NCBI RefSeq assembly: GCF_020921035.1
Contig: NC_063159.1
Span: 8,720,501-8,784,500, forward strand
Direction of reading: 5' to 3'
DNA: 64,000 nucleotides
From: Rhodamnia argentea
Lineage: Eukaryota > Streptophyta > Magnoliopsida > Myrtales > Myrtaceae
Below are positions 1 through 16,653 of this stretch, one piece after another. The translations under genes and the position numbers were made by a program. Position 1 is the first letter of the stretch. The number at the start of each line of letters is the position of its first letter. Below the pieces are notes generated by a model. It did no database searches. It was not told the origin of the DNA and saw only the letters and a program-made list of their open reading frames with translations.

Positions 1-1513
1 TTTCTGCACACAGAAGGAACAGGTGCTCCGCCATGAACTTCTTTCTGGCAGAGGGGACCCATGGGAGAAGGTGCGATCTTTCTTTCTTTTTATTTTCTTT
101 TTTTCCAGATTTTCAAGTTAGGTTAAGGTTAACAAAAAAAATTGCATTAACGAGTCTGTAAACATGGGAAATGTTGACGAATTACTGAAAGAAAAAAGCC
201 AAGTAAATGTCAATGAGCAACGCGAATGAGTTGATGATCTCACACTGTAAACTATAATGGGAAAAAATTAGTGAGTCAAACTAATTTAGGTTGATAATTT
301 CAAAAACGATTTCGTAAATGTAAAGAGTTGTCATCTATGGCAAATAAAAGTTGATAAAGTATATTGAAAAAATAACCGAGATAATTAACTCAAAAATGAG
401 ACTTTGCGACTTAAAAATAGTTGGTAGCTTAATTTGACAAAAGTTGATAAGATACTTTGATTTATATAGGTAATTTCTTGTAAGAGTTAGCTTGTAAAGC
501 ATTAGTAAGCTTTGTGAATAAAAAAGTTGGTAAGCTGGCACAAAATTGCAAATTTGCAAACTATAAGAGAAGGTAAGTAATTTAAACATATAAAGTATTA
601 ATAAGTTACCAACAGTTTATCCGGAAAAAGTCGCTTGGAATTTTTTGTACCTACAACGTTTATCCAACATTACTTTAAATTTACCGGCACGAGAAGAAAT
701 ACTTGTTTTTAGGCATGGACCAATAGAATTCATCCTCCGAAGATTCATTCTAGCGGTAAATTATATTAAGATGTGGTTCATACTCCACATTTACATGAAA
801 TCACGAGGTCCGGCTCCTCGGTAAGTGGGCGAGGGTCCCGAGAACCCATATTTTCATTAATAGTTTGGGCTCGAGCCTATGAATAGATACTGCTATATAA
901 TGTCATTTTCTATTGTGATTAAGGATGTAAGAAGAAGTACGATGTGCTAATTATAATGGAATCATCTGTTAGACGTAGCCCGGTTTAAGGATGAACCAAG
1001 ACAAACCTTGTGTCGATTTTCTTTTTCTCGTTTTTACGCTTGACTTCGCTTGTGGTTTATGTGCCGAATCCTAACAAATTAGTGTTCTAGCCGTAAAAAA
1101 AGAAGAAGATATTTTCTTGGGTTATCTTTCATGAACTCCTAAAATCTGATTTTACCCAAATGACTCCAATGAGAACTGTGGTGTAACTTCCAGTCCCAGC
1201 AGCACACACCCACGTGATTACGTTGAAAACAAATACTTGGTCAACTGAGATTATTTTCTTCCTTTTGGTCAAAGTCAACCTGAGATTAATTGTTTGGAAA
1301 AGTAATGAATGGCAGCTTCCACGTGAAAACAAAACCGTACACTTCAACACCACAATTGATTTGCGACGGTAAATGCTTGGAAAGAGATTAATATTCAAGG
1401 AGTAGTATTCCATCTTCGATTTGTACTCCGATGTTGTTTATCCACGTGACCGATGAACTCATTCGCCCCATTCTTACTCAAGCGCAGACGTAAACATCCG
1501 CATCCTTCATCCC
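1..1513. other. Upstream spacer without a supported gene
   Basis: AT-rich non-coding DNA upstream of the first reductase gene. No reading frame here shows a recognisable protein family. The last 300 bases hold the probable promoter of the gene at 1602, including CACGTG-type cores near 1211 and 1445 that resemble plant G-boxes. Nothing else could be assigned. Confidence 0.5.
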
Positions 1514-1520
1514 TATAAAT
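1514..1520 (+). promoter_or_regulatory. TATA box of reductase copy 1
   Basis: TATAAAT lies 82 bases upstream of the ATG at 1602, followed by a purine-rich leader. This is the usual plant spacing for a TATA element with a leader of about 55 bases. The same TATAAATACAC string precedes copy 3 (24234), which supports homology of the two core promoters. Confidence 0.7.
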
Positions 1521-1601
1521 ACACTCCGCGAACGGTAGACAAGATCCAACCCAAAAGTTTCAGAAGAAGGCGAAAGATAAGACTAAGGTAGAGAGACAAA
1601 A

Positions 1602-3051
<1,450 letters not shown>

Positions 3052-3725
3052 GTCACTTGCGTGCTCTCTTGTGCTTTTGGAGATACATTTTCTGTTCTGT
3101 TGGGCACATGAAATCGTATGCAAGGCTTATCTAGGATGTCGATCGTGAATGCAACTCCTTGTACAATGCCCTATTACCTATGAATAAAACTGGCTTGACA
3201 TGTACAAAACAGCAGTTCTTCCTCTCCGGTGTATGTGCATCGTCGATATCCTTTTCCGTAACTCGTTTAGGGAAGAACTTTAGCGATCGCCGAAACATGT
3301 TCGAACCCCGAAATACAGCTAAACTAGGCCATCAAATCTACCATAGTTGCAACATTTGGCAAGCTTGAGCCTGTTGAGCATGCTCAGGGTAACATTCTGC
3401 ATCCTTGAAGGAGGGATCTGAACTCGGAGATGGTCCCTTTCGAGCATCTGTGCAACTTCCACTGTGACGTCGAATGCTGGCGCCGAAACACATGTAACAA
3501 GAACTGCTGTCTCGGATTTCAAATCGCTGTAGTCGCATGTTCCGTACCATTCTCTAACAACAATAGCTTACATGAGATTCTTCAAACGATAAACTCAACC
3601 ACCATATCTTCCTATGCAACGCCCCTTGAGAAATATAGCCTCTACACCGTTGGTTGGTGGCCAATTAGAGTTTCATATAGAAAATTTAATCTTTTCTAAT
3701 CACGGATGAGTCCAAGGAAGGAACT
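3052..3725. other. 3' flank and spacer after copy 1
   Basis: Probable 3' untranslated region and spacer. An AATAAA signal near 3182 could end the copy 1 transcript. No further gene or repeat was recognised before the small TIR element at 3726. Confidence 0.45.
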
Positions 3726-4037
3726 TAGGGCGCACATGACAAAACTTTTGGTGTAGAATTTCTACTTCAGAAGTACTTTTAGAGTAGAAATCCGTTTGGT
3801 AACAAAATTTCTGGAGTAGAAATCCATTTGGTTACTCAATTTCGTTTTTATACTTCTAGAACTTTTTTTTTTTTTTTTGCTCTAGAAGTAATTTTAGAGA
3901 TACTTGAAGAAGTATAAAAAAAAATTACTTTTCTCAAAAAGTAGAAAAATCAACTTACGCTCGGAAGCGGAAATAGAAAAATCAACTTTTAACCGAGAGT
4001 TGATTTCTAGAGTATGAGTGTTGCCATGTGTGCCCTA
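3726..4037. mobile_element. Small TIR element (MITE-like, 312 bp)
   Basis: The ends are imperfect inverted repeats. The left end begins TAGGGCGCACATGACAA, and the right end read on the minus strand begins TAGGGCACACATGGCAA. The interior is AT-rich with repeated AGAAGTA and GTAGAAAT motifs and a T17 run, and codes for nothing. The TAGGG terminus suggests a non-autonomous hAT-type element, but no convincing 8-bp target duplication was seen. The element abuts the relic promoter at 4125. Confidence 0.55.
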
Positions 4038-4124
4038 TATGCCGACCCATCTAGGCTCGTCCATTCATAGTTCCTCATCAAGGTGTTGCCACAGAACAAG
4101 AACAAGGGCTGTTCCATATTCAAA

Positions 4125-4375
4125 CCCACTTTGATCGCCTCTTTTTGCCGGAGAAGTTGGAATAGCATATCGCCGGCGACACAACGGCGCACATAAGCAC
4201 ACATGCCCATGGCACAAGGGCACACCTAATTTCAGTATGCATGCCTCATCATCCATCTCCGTAGAGATATACGTGCACTGCTTGGCCAGGTTTCTCACTA
4301 ATCAAATCCAAGAAAAGAGGGGAAGAGAGAGAGAGAGAATTGAGAAGGAGAGCAGTAATGCTTTAGTGGAAGTAA
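4125..4375 (+). pseudogene. Relic promoter, leader and start of a lost reductase copy
   Basis: This stretch aligns along its length with the promoter and 5' end of copies 3 and 6. It has a decayed copy of the GACACAACGGCACACGTAAGC-type repeat, then CTCATCATC, GTGCACTGCTTGGC, a GA-rich leader, and GAATTGAGAAGGAGAGC where copy 3 has GAATGGAGAAGGAGAAG. The ATG has become ATT. Homology fades soon after, and no exon 2-5 remnant follows. It therefore marks a seventh or eighth array position that was deleted, leaving only its 5' end between copies 1 and 2. Confidence 0.6.
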
Positions 4376-8854
<4,479 letters not shown>

Positions 8855-9011
8855 GAATAAGTCAGCCTTTTGTACTTTTGCATTAGCATAGTATCGTCTT
8901 CTCGTGCTCTCAAAAGGAGTTGTTTTCCTTTCGTCTTCGCACCGCCGTGATGTGGTGTGACAACATAGAAACTGTTTCTTCTTTGGTATGATACAAAGGA
9001 CGTTTGACTGT

Positions 9012-9020
9012 AAATCGGTC
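9012..9020. repeat. Direct repeat flanking the chromovirus insertion
   Basis: AAATCGGTC occurs here and again at 19503-19511, directly outside the two LTR ends. Block B, which lacks the element, has a single AAATCAGTC at the equivalent place (near 44680). This shows the empty site and supports insertion after the A/B duplication. Chromovirus target duplications are normally 5 bp. The extra matching bases may reflect that the terminal TG of the LTR is altered here, so the exact duplication length is uncertain. Confidence 0.6.
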
Positions 9021-11847
9021 ATGCCCCGACTCTCAAGCTCGCGACATCCCTACCTTACTTGCCTCGGGTCATGAATGATAGCGTCCCGGGTAGGCTATCG
9101 ACCTATAAAATAACGGCGCATGCGGAACGTGCAAATCTCCCGGACAATCAAAACAGCGGGATAGAATAGTAGGAAAATTAACACAATCAATTCATAAAAA
9201 AAAATTTCATTAAACATCCAAAGCAGACGAATCTTAACCCTACCGAGCTACAGTAAATACGTACAACCCCATACTTCGGGGCGGCTTACTAGGATCTCAA
9301 AAGACACAAGGTCGGGTAAGGTTAATCCTTCGTCTACTCCCAAAAATCCTACCACAATCCTCTCGGTTCAACGCCCACGGCTTCCGTCATTGCCTGAAAA
9401 ATTGTTAACCACGACGGGGTGAGAAATTAATCTCGGTGAGCCAACGCCTAAGCTCGGTTAGGACGTTGATTCGCTCGAACACCCTAAAAGGCAATCACAT
9501 CATCATAGAACAAATATTTCAACCACATGCAAGCTTATCCTCTAGGCCACACAGCAATGCGGACTCGACTCAACAATCAACCAATCAAATCAATTCAGCT
9601 CTTTGCAAAGCATCACAGCACTTGCATGCACATGACACCACACGTATTCCATTTATTAACTGATTCGACCCGAAGGTCTAGCACACTAATCGGTTGGTGC
9701 TCAGCACACTAGTCGGTTGGTGCTCTCCTAGCGGGACCGGGCATCGTCCCTTACTTCCGGCGACGGCGTCTGATAGTTCATGTGACTCCGCTAGACCAAC
9801 CGGAAGACAATGATTGTCGACACGGCACGGAGCTAACGGGAATCCTAAAAAGGCTTCGGCCCATCACAAGCTGCGACCGGCAAACGTACTGACGGAAGAC
9901 AATGACTAACGCGCATCCAGCAACTAGAAGACAATGATTGCCGGGACCGAACGACCAGGAGACAATGATCGTCGGAATTATCTCATTATGTGACCACTCG
10001 GGCACTTCGACAACCAGCTAGTTCTTTTCTTGGATTTAGGTCGAATGCTCACACTCGCATGTTCAAATACTTGGACCTAAGGCCGTTTTCGTGTAAAAAC
10101 ATGCAATTTTAGCTCATACGTGGTCACATGAATGCGCAATTTAAATTGACCGACAGACCAAACAATTTGGGGCGATTAACCTCTAATCGAACCCCCACGG
10201 CAATCAACGACCAAACTAGCACTCACGGCCAACAATTCAATAATTCAATTAGTCAATTGCAGCCAATCAATTATTAATCCCAATTTCAATTCCAATTGCG
10301 CACTCGTCTCTGACCTATCGCTCGCTCGCGATCAATCAATGCAAACAATCAATTCAATCGATCAATCTAATAATTAAGCATGAAATCCTAACTAATTAGA
10401 CTAACTTAACCAATTAGGGTCATTGAACCTAAACCAAATTTCTAACCTAAACCAGCCATAATCGAGCTATCTAAATACCTAATAATCTAATTAAACTAAT
10501 CCGAACGCAATTAGCGTCCTAACCAAGAGTTAGGGGCTAACTCACAAATTTAACTAGCTCGGGCAGTCTCAACTCGAGCGGCGGCGACACGAACTCGGCC
10601 CGGCCCAACAACGATCGGCGACTCTTGAAAATTCCTTGGCACGAACTTTGAGACCGGTGTCGAAAATTACTGTTCACCGTCGGAATTACTGTTCACGGCC
10701 GGCGGCGGTACTATTCACGCCGGTAACGTTTCACGAGTACTGTTCACGAAACATTGTTCACTGATTCTTGTTCACCCGGTATTGTTTACCGAATACTGTT
10801 CACCCGAACACTGTTTACCCGAACGGAAAATTTTGGCTCCGCGCTCGGGACGACAGCGAGGCTGCGATTCCGGCGGGCTGAGTTGGAGGTCGCTGCTGCG
10901 GGGCGGCAACGGCGGCTCGGCGATTCGCGGCGAAGGAGGCTCGGGGAGTGACGGACGACGGAGGTGGCTCGCGGGCTCGGGTAGAGGCATGGAGTCGGGG
11001 CTGCAGGGCGCGACCGGAGGGGTTGGCTCACGGCGGCTGGAGCTCGAGCGGAAGAGAGAGAGGAGACGTCGGGGTCTAGCTCAGCCGTTGGAGGAGGACT
11101 CGATGGCCGCTCGTGGGGGTGGACGGTGGTGACAGCGACGACGGGTGAGGAGCTCGAGCTCGAGCAGCGGCACGACGGTTGGTGATTGTAAGCCGAGGCG
11201 GTGGTCGGGCGTCGACTGCCTAACAACCAGGAAGGAAGAATAAGAAGAAGAAGAAGACCAAAGAAGAAGAAGATGAACAGGAGGAGGGAAAGGGCTTGTC
11301 GCGCACGAGGAAAGAGGAAGGAGAAGGAAGAAGGAGGAAAAATCAAGTGGGGGAGAGGTCTGATCACATGGCAGAAAAAGGAAAAAGGGGGAAAGAAAGA
11401 GAGAGAGAGAGAGCACGTGGAAGGTGGGGGAGGAAAAAGGAAGAGAGAGAAGATGATGGTGATGGGTTGGTGGGAGATGGATGGGATGGAGGACAAGTGG
11501 GGCCCACTTGGGGGTTTAAATAATTTTGTCTCTAGCAAATAATTTAGAGGTAAAAGAGTGATTCAATAAATCAAGACTAATCGGATTTTTGGCTCAACCG
11601 ATTGGGACAGAAATTGGATTTTCACGGGTTAGGTTCGGTCCGGAAAATTGTAGGCACGAGGATTAAAAATCCTAAGTCGTGGCGACCACGGTTTCGAGAC
11701 CCAATCGAATCCGAACAAAATTTCGGGACTTGTCCAAATTCGTCACTTTCGTCCTTTTGATCCAAAATTTGCACCGACTAAAATTCAATTTTCTTCCCTT
11801 TTATTGAATTCGGGCAAATTTACAAACTTCGAATTTCCCGAGCGTCA
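9017..11847 (-). repeat. 3' LTR of the chromovirus
   Basis: About 2.83 kb, matching 16654-19500 throughout. Read on the minus strand it begins TGACGCTCGGG; its last bases are altered relative to the other LTR, which ends CTTGACA. It contains a purine-rich stretch on the plus strand near 11220-11450. Long open frames seen on both strands there are compositional (GA/CT runs) and not genes. Confidence 0.88.
10660..10830. repeat. TACTGTTCAC short-repeat array inside the LTR
   Basis: A degenerate motif of about 11-15 bases, built on (T)ACTGTTCAC(C/G), recurs about ten times here and again in the twin LTR at about 18280-18455. The two arrays differ in repeat number and spacing, so they have changed by slippage since insertion. 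Function is unknown. Another degenerate repeat, GGAAGACAATGAT, recurs at 9800-9970 and 17420-17590. Confidence 0.6.
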
Positions 11848-11862
11848 TAACTCCCCCACCTT
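11848..11862 (-). other. Polypurine tract of the chromovirus
   Basis: On the minus strand the sequence AAGGTGGGGGAGTTA lies directly before the 3' LTR start. This is the expected position and composition for the plus-strand DNA primer of an LTR retrotransposon. Confidence 0.7.
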
Positions 11863-11893
11863 AGGAAATTTCGTCCCCGAAATTACAGTACAA

Positions 11894-12580
11894 TTACGAC
11901 TCTTCAAAAAGATACGGGTAGCTACTCTTCATAACTTCCTCGTTCTCCCAAGTAGCTCCTTCGGTCCCATGGTGTTGCCACACCACCTTGAATAGCGGAA
12001 TCGTCTTGCTCCAGAGCACTTGCTCTTTCCTATCCACAATCCCGACCGGTTGTTCCACGTACGCGGCTCGCTCATCTAGCTCAATTTCTTCATAACTCGG
12101 GACATGAGCGGGGTCCGGTTCGTACTTTCTTAACATTGACACGTGGAATACATTATGCACTTGAGCCGGTCTTGGCGGCAATGCAAGACGATATGCCAGA
12201 TTTCCAATCCGTTCCAAAATCTCAAAAGGCCCAACATATCTAGGGCTCAACTTTCCTTTTTTGCCAAAACGAGATGTCCCTCTCATTGGCGACACCTTCG
12301 AAAAAACATGATCGCCCACTTGAAATTCCGGAGGTCTACACCTCCGATCTGCATAGCTCTTCTGGCGACTACGAGCGGTCCTCGGTCTGTCTCTGATCAC
12401 TTTGACAACTTCCATAGGCTATTGTACTAACTCGGGACCGGTGATTTTCCTTTCGCCTACTTCGTCCCAACAAAGCGGCGTCCCGCACGCTCTGCCATAC
12501 AATGCCTCGAATGGCGCCATCTTTATGCTCTGCTGAAAACCGTTGTTGTAGGCGAACTCAACCAAATGCAATCGCTCTTC
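11894..12580 (-). pseudogene. Integrase C-terminal region with chromodomain-like tail (degenerate)
   Basis: Continues the integrase frame. The minus strand shows ALYGRACGTPL near 12500, then the GPF.I..RIG..AYRL..P motif typical of the integrase C-terminal domain near 12150-12250, and a tail with KVVWQHHG.EGATWE near 11950. That tail resembles the chromodomain of Tekay/Del elements, which is thought to guide integration to heterochromatin. The frame is interrupted by in-frame TAG codons at 12581-12583 and 12419-12421. Part of a dead element. Confidence 0.8.
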
Positions 12581-13234
12581 CTAAGCGCCCTTGAAATCTA
12601 AGACACGGGCTCTCGGTATATCCTCCAATATCTGAATTGTCCTTTCAGATTGACCATCTATCTGCGGATGATAGGGTGTACTAAATTGAAGCTTCGTTCC
12701 CAAAGCGGTGCTGAGACTTTTCCAAAATGTGGTAATGAACTTGGGATCACGATATGAGGTGATCGTCACCGGCACTCCATGCGGTCTCACAATATGCCTC
12801 ACATACAAATCTGCATATCCGTCCAAGGCGAAGTCTTTTCTTATTGGAATGAAGTGCGCCGACTTCGTCAATCTGTCGACTACAACCCATATTGAATCAT
12901 GCCCTCTTTGACTTCTTGGCAATCCCATCACGAAGTCCATCGTGATATGCTCCCATTTCCACTCCGGAATCTCCAAAGGCTGTAGCGATCCTCCGGGTTT
13001 GCGGTGCTACGCCTTGACTTGCCGACAAGTTAAACACTTAGCCACATGCTTGGCTATATACGCCTTCATACCATTCCACCAATAGTGTTGCTTCAAATTC
13101 TGATACATCTTCGTACTACCGGGATGGATACTATAATTGCTACGATGTGCTTCCGATAAGATATCCTCCCTTAAACCGTCATCGATTGGCACAACTAGAC
13201 GTCCTCTAAACTTTAGTATCCCATCCTCGGCCAC
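12581..13234 (-). pseudogene. Integrase zinc-binding and catalytic core (degenerate)
   Basis: The N-terminal HHCC zinc motif is visible in the minus-strand frame 13234-13007 (a His pair, then CLTCRQVKA). The catalytic core lies in 12976-12584 with TMDFVMGLP (first Asp), YRDPKF (second Asp) and GQSERTIQ (Glu), the D,D-E triad of retroviral-type integrases. A stop and a change of frame separate the two parts, so no complete integrase can be made. Confidence 0.82.
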
Positions 13235-13279
13235 TTGAAAATCGACCCTTCGCTTAGCTAAGTCCTCTTGAAGGATCTT

Positions 13280-14712
13280 CTAAATAGTAGGGTCCGTCAT
13301 TTGCAGGGTCCTTATTCTAGTACGTACTTCTGGCTCAATTCTCAATGTAGCCACTAGACTCGACAGACGACTTATCTCCAACTTAAAATCTGAGTCTCTC
13401 ACTTGCTCAAGCGGACGCCATTCACTCATACATAATTGAGCAATCAACGATTTTCTACTCGGGGCATCCGCAACTTTATTCGCCTTGCCCGAATGATACG
13501 GAATCTCACAATCATAATCCTTGAGCGGCTCCATCCATCGACGCTGCCTCATGTTCAACTCTTTACGAGAGAACGGGTACTTCAGACTCTGATGATCGGT
13601 ATATACTTGAAAACTTTCTCCGATCGGATAATGCCTCCAAATCTTCAGGGCGAACACGACCGCAGCCAACTCCGGATCATGCGTTAGATAGTTCAACTCG
13701 TGGGGTCTCAAGCGGCGAGACGCATACGCTACTACCCTTCCATGTTGCATTAGCACGCAACCTAGACCTACGAGAGATGCGTCACTATAGATCTCAAATC
13801 CTCTAGGACCAGACGGAATAGTCAACACGGGAGCCGTAGTCGCCTTATGCTTAAGCTCTTGAAAACTACGCTCGCACGGGTCTGTCCATTCATATTTCAC
13901 ATCCTTCTTCAACGACTTAGTCATAGGCGAGGCTATAGGCGAGAACTTCTCCACGAATCGCCTATAGTAGCCTGCCAATCCCAAAAAGCTTCTAATCTCG
14001 GTCACTGTCGTCGGTCTTGGCCAATCTATGATTGTCTCAATCTTTGATGGATCCACTGCAATTTCCTCACCAGAAACCACGTGGCCTAAGAATGCCCACG
14101 AGCCAACCAAAACTCGCACTTACCAAGCTTGGCAAAAAGCTGATGCAATCTCAGAGTCTCCAACACTATCCTCGGGTGTTGTTCATGGTCCTCGGAACTC
14201 TTCGAGTACACCGGGATATCGTCTATAAACACAATCACGAAGCGATCCAAGAATTCCTTAAAAACTCTGTTCATCGGGTCCATAAAAGCAGCGGGAGCAT
14301 TCGTCAGACCAAACGGCATTATTGTGAACTCATAATGTCCATAACGCGTCCTAAATGCCGTCTTCGGTATATCTTCCTTCCCGATCCTCAAGCGATGGTA
14401 TCCCGTCCGTAGATCAATCTTAGAAAACACCGATGCTCCCCGCAACCGATCGAACGGATCATCAATCCTAGGTAGTGGGTACTTGTTCTTGATCGTCACT
14501 TGATTCAACCGCTCGTAGTCTATACACAACCTCATAGACCCGTCCTTCTTCTTGACGAACGATGCGGGTGCTCCCCATGGCAACGCACCGGGGCCGATAA
14601 ATCTTTTATCCAACGGCTCTTGCATCTGCACCTTCAATTCCTTAAGTTCCGACAACGCCATCCTATACGGCGTCTTAGAGATCGGCTCCGTCCCTAGAGC
14701 TAACTCTATCAC
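13280..14712 (-). pseudogene. Reverse transcriptase and RNase H (frameshifted)
   Basis: The 5' part (14712-14086) has [27 protein letters not shown] and [10 protein letters not shown], the last being the catalytic aspartate pair of Ty3/gypsy reverse transcriptases. The frame then shifts near 14090-14119 into 14119-13280. That part carries the connection domain ([11 protein letters not shown]) and RNase H motifs IYSDAS, AYASR, a Glu in PELAAV, and YTDHQSL. The break between frames leaves both halves non-functional as one enzyme. Confidence 0.85.
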
Positions 14713-14751
14713 AAACTCTATTTCTCTTTCCGACGGCGGTCAAGCGAGTTC

Positions 14752-15333
14752 TTACGGAAAAACGTCCGGAAACTCACATACTACAACAATATCCTCCAAT
14801 TTCGCTTCCCCAATAGACGTATCCACTACCGCAGCCAAATAACCTTGGCAACCTTTCTCCAATAACCAAGTCGCCTCTAACGATGAGATTACTACAGTCA
14901 AGGTTCCTCCTTGATTTTCCACAAATTCAAAAGCGGCCCCATCCAACGGCCTAAATTGAATCGCCTTACGATAGCAATCCATCGTGGTCGTTTGCTTCGT
15001 TAACCGGTCCATTCCCACGATCGGATCAAAATCGTACATCTCCGGTACAACCAGATCTATCTCACTCTCATGACCATCCACAACTAGTCTATAGCCGGGA
15101 CGCCCTCTTGCGGCTATTATGCTATCATTTAAAGGTGTAGACACCTTGACAACCATATCCAAAGGTACCACAATCAACCCAAACAGTCTAACAAATTGAT
15201 CCGCAACAAAAGAATGCGTAGCACCGGGGTCAAACAAAGCATAAGTTACGCTATCTCGTAGAAGGACCGTACCTGTGACGGTCGGCAAGTCCTTCGCCTC
15301 ATCTCGGGTGATCGTGAACACTCGTTCTTGCAC
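14752..15333 (-). pseudogene. Retroelement aspartic protease region
   Basis: The minus-strand frame has LFDPGATHSFVADQFV. The usual active-site triplet of plant Ty3/gypsy proteases is D(S/T)G, and here it is DPG, a change expected to impair catalysis. The frame is otherwise open for 193 codons and lies between gag and reverse transcriptase, as expected. Confidence 0.75.
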
Positions 15334-15405
15334 CTGGGGTCTATTCTGGTAATTCGGTGGCGCGATCCTTCCAACTTGGCCTCCCGGTGGCCTAGCTTGT
15401 TGCCT

Positions 15406-16378
15406 CTACGGGCGGTCTCTCACCAGATGGCCCTGCCGGCCACATCCAAAGCAAACTCCATGCATCGGACACGGAGCGGATCCATGCCTCTGGTTGCACG
15501 GGCAACAGACATCATCTCGGTGATGCACCGGCTTACTAATCGCTCCTCGACGATTAGGCGAAACATTGAATCGGTTACCCCGCATCAGCCTCTTTCCTTG
15601 CCGAATATCTCTTCTACTCGATGGCGCGAACCGCGATCCGGAAGCGACGACCCTTTCGGTCAAATCCCGCCCAACCATCCGAGTTTTCTCATAGAGATCA
15701 TTGTAGTCCTTCGGGTTGAATGGTATCGGTACACTCCCGATCTCGGGCTTCAACCCATCTCCGAACCTTCTAGCCTTATCCATAGGGTTTTCAACCGGTC
15801 TCGGAGTATACTTAGACAGTTCGACGAATTTGGCTTCATACTGATCAACTGTCATCTAATTTTGACGTTGGCGAAAGAACTCTGCCTTCTTCTGTTCCCT
15901 CGCGGTGTCGGAAAAGTACTTTCCATAAAAAGCTCCCACGAAGGCATCCCACGTCGGGATTGTACCCTCGGGAAACACTCTGTCCTTGGTAGCTCTCCAC
16001 CATGTACTTGCGTTCCCTTGCAAGCGGTACACGGCTAGGGTGACCTTGTCCTCATTGGTACACCTCAAAAAGTCAAAAGCTTTCTCTAGCTCCTCAATCC
16101 ACGAAGTGGCAGACTCGGGATCTCCGCTCCGAGAGAACTTGGCGGTTTCGGCTTAGAAATTGCTCCACCGGTCTACGAGCTTGGTGCCCATCGTTCACGG
16201 CCACGGCTAGCCGAGTCATAGGTGGGGCTCCAGCGGCGGCAGCGGCAGCAGCGGCATTTTGATTCCTCACTTGCTGCCCCATCAAGTCTCCAATAGCTCC
16301 CGGAGCTTGCAAAATTCCAGCCATAGTTGGCTCTTGCCCAAGTGGCTCGGCGGCGCGCGGCGCTCTATCTTCCTCCAA
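15406..16378 (-). pseudogene. gag region (broken)
   Basis: Three successive minus-strand segments (16378-16094, 16068-15856 and 15855-15406) together resemble a Retrotrans_gag domain (ASTWWRATKD, YEAKFVELSKY) followed by a zinc knuckle. A frameshift with stop near 16094 and an in-frame TAG at 15856 break it. The knuckle reads CFGCGRQGHLVRDR, so the final Cys of the CCHC box is replaced by Arg. Gag would not assemble from this copy. Confidence 0.8.
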
Positions 16379-16628
16379 AATTTCTCCTATCGACCTGACA
16401 TGCCTGGTCCAAGGTCCTCGGGGTGCTCTTCTACCATGCTTGCTGATTTTACAGGCAAATTACGGAGTCCCGCATACCCCATAGCAAGCGCGGTCGGAAG
16501 GCGGCCCCACCACATGAAGCTCGGAAATCAACAATCACATGCACGACAATCATTAACCCACTAACTATCCCAATTTCAATCGCTCCTTATCACTCCGGGC
16601 CAACGACCGGATGGATCAGGCCGACCTT

Positions 16629-16640
16629 ACTCTGATACCA
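16629..16640 (-). other. Primer-binding site (initiator tRNA-Met)
   Basis: The minus strand reads TGGTATCAGAGT, complementary to the 3' end of plant initiator tRNA-Met. It lies 13 bases inside the 5' LTR edge at 16654. It fixes the element's orientation as minus. Confidence 0.8.
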
Positions 16641-16653
16641 CTTTGAGCGGGGA

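Noticed and set aside
1..78. Possible exon end of an upstream gene (frame reading QKEQVLRHELLSGRGDPWEK followed by GTGCGA)
   Set aside because: Too short to assign and the window edge cuts it. The donor-like GTGCGA is weak and the peptide was not recognised.
9800..9970. A CRISPR-like array from the spaced GGAAGACAATGAT repeats
   Set aside because: The repeats are short, imperfect, unequally spaced and inside a plant LTR that exists twice. CRISPR arrays are prokaryotic.
10786..11538. Open frames of 250 and 113 codons on both strands
   Set aside because: They are low-complexity (Ser/Pro/Phe or Arg/Glu/Lys-rich) translations of a GA/CT-rich stretch inside the chromovirus LTR, and equivalents occur in the twin LTR at 18404-19205.
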